Shown piece after piece: positions 60,589-64,000 of a DNA stretch of 64,000 nt; the stretch's first letter is position 1, and every line of letters begins with the position of its first letter. The position numbers and the translations under genes are program-made. The stretch comes from an uncultured Paracoccaceae bacterium (lineage in GTDB: Bacteria > Pseudomonadota > Alphaproteobacteria > Rhodobacterales > Rhodobacteraceae). The stretch covers positions 1-64,000 of the forward strand of contig CALAXT010000043.1 in NCBI GenBank assembly GCA_937895435.1. Direction: 5' to 3'. The notes beneath the pieces are model-generated. The model saw only the letters and a program-made list of their open reading frames with translations, had not been told where the DNA came from and ran no database searches.

Positions 60589-61316
60589 GCGGCGTCCTTA
60601 TCTTGATCTTGTCGGTTTGTTAGATGAGGGGCCAGCGGATCGCGGCCGCCCCAGGTACCGGTGGTGCCGGTTAAACGAAAACGTGCATAAAGCTCTTCGG
60701 CGAACCAGTTGCCGTCGCGGACAGCACGAATGGCGCGGCCATGGGGGCCGTCGCCACGGGCAAAATGCGCCATGCTCGCGGTGTCGGGCCAGATGGAAAA
60801 GGTGATCTGTTGCACCAATGGCACTTCACCGATTCCAATTTTAAAAATCACATTCGGGTCAGCCCCAATCACGCTCGAAATATCGGGAACCCGTTGCCAG
60901 AATTTCAGCATCCGCGCTGGGCGCACGCGCGCGCGGGTGAGTGCGGCGACGGGGCCGTCAGGCAGCGAGCCTTGGGGGTGAAAGGGGGCAACCCCGCCCC
61001 AGGCCCCTCGGGCCGAGGCGGGTTCTAAAAAGATCGTATAGCTTTCGGCCGCATGTGCGCGCCAGCGGGCATAGACCTTGGCGTCTGCCACCTGTTCTTT
61101 GGCCACAGCCGGGGTGGCCCATGCCGCCAGAATCGCCCAAACGGCCGTATTGGGCCGTGGGGTAAAGCCCTCACCCGTGCCCGAGCCGCACAATTTCCAA
61201 AACTGCGCTTGATCGAGGGCCTGCAAATCCCACCGCGCCAAGGCCATTTGTCCCAGCACCCACAGCCGGGAAAGCGGCTTGGGAAAGTGAAAAAGGCTAA
61301 GGCTGACGGTTTGCAT
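60585..61316 (-). CDS. crtA: Spheroidene monooxygenase
   Basis: 243 aa, [20 protein letters not shown]. It oxidises spheroidene to spheroidenone in aerobic Rhodobacter-type cells. The family stretches [20 protein letters not shown] and [20 protein letters not shown] are clear. Its presence implies spheroidenone-type carotenoids, provided crtC, D and F exist outside the window. Confidence 0.93.
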   Translation of the reverse strand: MQTVSLSLFHFPKPLSRLWVLGQMALARWDLQALDQAQFWKLCGSGTGEGFTPRPNTAVWAILAAWATPAVAKEQVADAKVYARWRAHAAESYTIFLEPASARGAWGGVAPFHPQGSLPDGPVAALTRARVRPARMLKFWQRVPDISSVIGADPNVIFKIGIGEVPLVQQITFSIWPDTASMAHFARGDGPHGRAIRAVRDGNWFAEELYARFRLTGTTGTWGGRDPLAPHLTNRQDQDKDAA

Positions 61317-61334
61317 TCTGGCCCTGCATCAAAC

Positions 61335-61352
61335 TGTAACGTAACTCTGACA
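61335..61352. promoter_or_regulatory. PpsR/CrtJ-type site 1 at crtA-crtI
   Basis: TGTAACGTAACTCTGACA fits TGT-N12-ACA, 19 nt upstream of the crtA start in the divergent 126-nt region. Confidence 0.7.
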
Positions 61353-61409
61353 TATTTTGTTGCATTGTGGAAGAGTTTCAGCAAGATTTAGATTGTTAGA
61401 AAGAAATAT

Positions 61410-61427
61410 TGTAAATCAAACTAGACA
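61410..61427. promoter_or_regulatory. PpsR/CrtJ-type site 2 at crtA-crtI
   Basis: TGTAAATCAAACTAGACA fits TGT-N12-ACA, 15 nt before the crtI start. A TATAAG (61429-61434) directly to its right resembles a -10 for crtI. The two sites are 57 bp apart, suited to looping. Confidence 0.7.
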
Positions 61428-61442
61428 GTATAAGCTGGCAGC

Positions 61443-63044
61443 ATGATGATTCAGGAACAAATGAAATCTCCGTCTTTGGGCTCGGCGGGTTTGGCCCAGC
61501 CCGAGGCTATTGTGATCGGGGCGGGGCTTGGTGGGCTGTCGGCTGCGATGCGGCTGGGGGCGAAGGGCTATCGCGTCAGCGTGATCGATCGGCTGGATAT
61601 GCCGGGGGGGCGGGGGTCTGCGATCACCAAAGATGGACATCGCTTTGATCTGGGCCCAACCATTGTAACCGTCCCGCAGGGATTGCGCGAATTATGGGCG
61701 GCCTGTGGGCGAGATTTTGATGCTGATGTCACGCTGCGGGCGTTAAAGACGTTTTATGAAATTCGCTGGCCTGACGGCAGTACCTTTTCGGCCAGCCAAT
61801 CGACCGAGGCGATGCGGGCCGAGGTGGCGCGCCTGTCGCCGGGCGATGTTGCTGGCTATAATAAATTTTTGAAAGACAGCGAACGTCGGTACTGGTTTGG
61901 CTTTGAAGATCTGGGCCGCCGGCCGATGAACCGACTGTTGGATCTGATCAAGGTGCTGCCAACCTTTGGTTGGCTGCGCGCCGATCGATCGGTTTATGGT
62001 CATGCCGCTCGTCGGGTGAAAGATGAGCGGCTGCGCATGGCGCTGTCGTTTCATCCGCTGTTTATCGGTGGTGACCCGTTTCATGTGACATCGATGTATA
62101 TTCTGGTCAGCCATTTGGAAAAAGAATTTGGCGTGCATTACGCCATGGGCGGCGTTGCGGCGATTGCGGCGGCGATGGCGCAGGTGGTGACAGATCAGGG
62201 CGGCCAGATTCTGCTGAATGCCGAAGTTGATGAGATTTTGGTTGAAAAGGGCCGTGCCACGGGTGTGCGTCTGCAAGATGGCCGCAGATTGCAGGCACCG
62301 GTTGTGGTTTCGAATGCTGATGCCGGGCACACTTATGATCGGTTGCTGCGCAATCATCCAAGACGTCGCTGGACCCCGGCGCGGCTTGGCCGGTCGCGGT
62401 GGTCGATGGGTCTTTTTGTGTGGTATTTTGGAACCAAAGGCACAGCGGGCAAATGGGCTGATGTCGGGCATCATACCATTTTGAACGGCCCGCGATACAA
62501 AGGTTTGATCAACGACATCTTTATCAAAGGCAAGTTGTCGCAAGATATGAGCCTTTATGTCCATCGGCCATCCGTTACAGACCCAAGCGTGGCGCCCGAG
62601 GGGGATGACACGTTTTATGTGCTGTCGCCGGTGCCGCATCTGGGCCATGACACACCTGTCGATTGGAAAGAAATGGCCGCCAGCTATCGCCAGAACATGC
62701 TGAATGTGCTGGAAGATCAGTTGTTGCCGGGCCTGTCGCAACATTTGGGCCCCGAGCTGGTCTTTACCCCCGAAGATTTCCGTGACCGCTATTTAAGCCC
62801 ACATGGCGCTGGTTTTTCGATTGAGCCGCGCATTTTGCAATCGGCTTGGTTTCGGCCGCATAATGTCAGCGAAGAACTGCCGGGCCTGTATCTGGTTGGG
62901 GCGGGCACGCATCCGGGGGCGGGTGTGCCGGGGGTTATCGCCTCGGCTGAGGTATTGGGAAAATTGGTGCCAGATGTGCCGGGGTATGGCAGGGCCGCAG
63001 CTGATACGGGCCCTTCAGCCGACACAAGGCTGGCGGCAGAATGA
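61443..63044 (+). CDS. crtI: Phytoene desaturase
   Basis: 533 aa. Dinucleotide motif VIGAGLGGLSAAMRLGAKG near residue 22; C-terminal carotenoid-desaturase signature LYLVGAGTHPGAGVPGVIAS. It introduces double bonds into phytoene to give neurosporene or lycopene. The whole length matches the Rhodobacter type. ATG at 61443 or 61446; the upstream SD is weak. Its TGA overlaps the crtB ATG. Confidence 0.95.
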   Translation: MMIQEQMKSPSLGSAGLAQPEAIVIGAGLGGLSAAMRLGAKGYRVSVIDRLDMPGGRGSAITKDGHRFDLGPTIVTVPQGLRELWAACGRDFDADVTLRALKTFYEIRWPDGSTFSASQSTEAMRAEVARLSPGDVAGYNKFLKDSERRYWFGFEDLGRRPMNRLLDLIKVLPTFGWLRADRSVYGHAARRVKDERLRMALSFHPLFIGGDPFHVTSMYILVSHLEKEFGVHYAMGGVAAIAAAMAQVVTDQGGQILLNAEVDEILVEKGRATGVRLQDGRRLQAPVVVSNADAGHTYDRLLRNHPRRRWTPARLGRSRWSMGLFVWYFGTKGTAGKWADVGHHTILNGPRYKGLINDIFIKGKLSQDMSLYVHRPSVTDPSVAPEGDDTFYVLSPVPHLGHDTPVDWKEMAASYRQNMLNVLEDQLLPGLSQHLGPELVFTPEDFRDRYLSPHGAGFSIEPRILQSAWFRPHNVSEELPGLYLVGAGTHPGAGVPGVIASAEVLGKLVPDVPGYGRAAADTGPSADTRLAAE

Positions 63045-64000
63045 TCGCGCCGGCTGATCTGGCGCATTGCCGCGCAGCTATTCGCACTGGATCTTTGTCG
63101 TTTCATGCGGCCTCGCGCCTTTTGCCAAATAAGGTGCGCGACCCAGCTTTGGTGCTCTATGCGTTTTGTCGATTGGCCGATGATGCGGTCGATGAGGCCT
63201 CAGACGATGCTGCAACCAAGGCCACTGCTGTTCTCGGCCTGCGGGATCGGCTGGATCTGGTGTATCAGGGGCGGCCGCGTAATGATCCGACCGATCGGGC
63301 GTTTACAGCAGTGGTTGAGGCATTTGAGATGCCGCGGGCCCTGCCCGATGCGCTGTTAGAGGGTTTTGCCTGGGATGCCATCGGCCGGCGTTATGATGAT
63401 TTAAGTGGTGTTATGGATTATTCGGCGCGGGTTGCTGCGGCGGTTGGTGCGATGATGTGCGTTTTGATGCGTCAACGCCACCCCGATGCGCTGGCGCGCG
63501 CGTGTGATCTGGGATTGGCCATGCAGCTTACAAATATTGCGCGTGATGTGGGTGAAGACGCGCGGGCGGGGCGGATTTATTTGCCGCTGTCTTGGCTGTC
63601 AGAGGCGGGGATCGACCCTGCCGCATTTCTAGCTGATCCGCACCCCGATGTGCGGGTCCGGGCTTTGGTGATGCGGCTTTTGGCAGAAGCGCGCAGCCTC
63701 TACGCTCGGTCGGGTGCGGGCATTGCGCGCCTGCCGCTGGCCTGTCGCCCCGGTATTCATGCCGCGCGGCATATTTATGGTGGGATCGGCGGGGCTATCG
63801 CGGCCAATGATCACGACAGCATCACCCTGCGCGCACGCACGGGGCGGGCGCAAAAGCTGGGATGGCTGGGCCTGTCTTTTATAAATAGTGCGGCCTCAGT
63901 TGTGATGCCCGTGGCAGCAACACTGCACGCGGCTCCACGCCCAGAGGTGCGATTTTTGGTTGAGGCTGCGGCTCGCCTGACTGAGGTGCGGGCGCGCAGT
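63041..64000 (+). CDS. crtB: Phytoene synthase (3' end beyond window)
   Basis: 320 codons open to the window edge, MIAPADLAHCRAAIRTGSL. It condenses two GGPP to phytoene. Both Asp-rich motifs are visible: LADDAVDEASDD and NIARDVGEDARAGRIYLP. It overlaps crtI by ATGA. Homologues are about 340-355 aa, so only the last few dozen residues are missing. Confidence 0.95.
   Translation, partial: MIAPADLAHCRAAIRTGSLSFHAASRLLPNKVRDPALVLYAFCRLADDAVDEASDDAATKATAVLGLRDRLDLVYQGRPRNDPTDRAFTAVVEAFEMPRALPDALLEGFAWDAIGRRYDDLSGVMDYSARVAAAVGAMMCVLMRQRHPDALARACDLGLAMQLTNIARDVGEDARAGRIYLPLSWLSEAGIDPAAFLADPHPDVRVRALVMRLLAEARSLYARSGAGIARLPLACRPGIHAARHIYGGIGGAIAANDHDSITLRARTGRAQKLGWLGLSFINSAASVVMPVAATLHAAPRPEVRFLVEAAARLTEVRARS

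Noticed and set aside
61743-62744. 333-aa open frame antisense to crtI
   Set aside because: crtI is unmistakable on the other strand; the antisense product is rich in His, Arg and Gln with no family features.

Overview
The window looks like part of a chromosome of a phototrophic member of the Rhodobacteraceae (Rhodobacterales, Alphaproteobacteria). The reasons are gene content and order: an S10-spc-alpha ribosomal supercluster behind tuf, a general L-amino-acid ABC transporter (aap/bzt), a poly-3-hydroxybutyrate locus (phaZ, phaC, phaP, phaR), hemA linked to a purple-bacterial photosynthesis gene cluster, crtA (spheroidene monooxygenase), and the PpsR/PpaA regulator pair. The species cannot be named from the sequence alone.

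Layout. 1-13.9 kb (+): the end of tuf, then rpsJ to rplQ with secY and rpoA, closed by a strong terminator. GC-rich hairpins sit in most of the longer gaps, and no adk lies between secY and rpsM. 13.9-15.6 kb: a small minus-strand ORF and a luxR-luxI acyl-homoserine-lactone pair. 15.6-19.8 kb (+): rarA, crcB, a pseudouridine synthase, a HAD phosphatase and ATP12. 20.0-24.5 kb (+): aapJQMP. 24.5-26.6 kb (-): argB, a ferredoxin-like Fe-S protein and a SixA-like phosphatase. 26.8-30.0 kb: an SDR, a LysR regulator and a class III aminotransferase. 30.0-34.5 kb: the PHB locus, with three exact CTGC-N3-GCAG sites where PhaR should bind. 34.5-38.2 kb: an alpha/beta hydrolase, thrS, a cold-shock protein and an ArsC-family protein.

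38.3-64 kb: the photosynthesis gene cluster. A 13-gene minus-strand run reads bchF-N-B-L-M-lhaA-puhA-B-C-(98-aa unknown)-acsF-puhE-hemA. Divergent from it are ppaA-ppsR-bchG-(bch2)-bchP-idi (+). Then come crtA-bchI-D-O (-) and crtI-crtB (+, crtB cut by the window edge). Together these cover Mg insertion (BchI and BchD only), methylation (BchM), ring cyclisation (AcsF), dark protochlorophyllide reduction (BchL/N/B), vinyl hydration (BchF), esterification and tail reduction (BchG, BchP), reaction-centre H subunit and assembly factors, the first carotenoid steps, and ALA and isoprenoid supply (HemA, Idi). Six TGT-N12-ACA palindromes of the PpsR/CrtJ type sit at bchF, ppaA, bchG (two) and crtA/crtI (two).

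Most notable points: bchH, the large Mg-chelatase subunit gene normally between bchB and bchL, is missing and replaced by a 63-nt structured gap; two PpsR-type palindromes straddle the bchG start codon; a double-hairpin REP-like element separates bchN from bchB; and luxRI sits directly behind the ribosomal operon. I found no insertion sequence, phage gene, CRISPR array, tRNA or rRNA.
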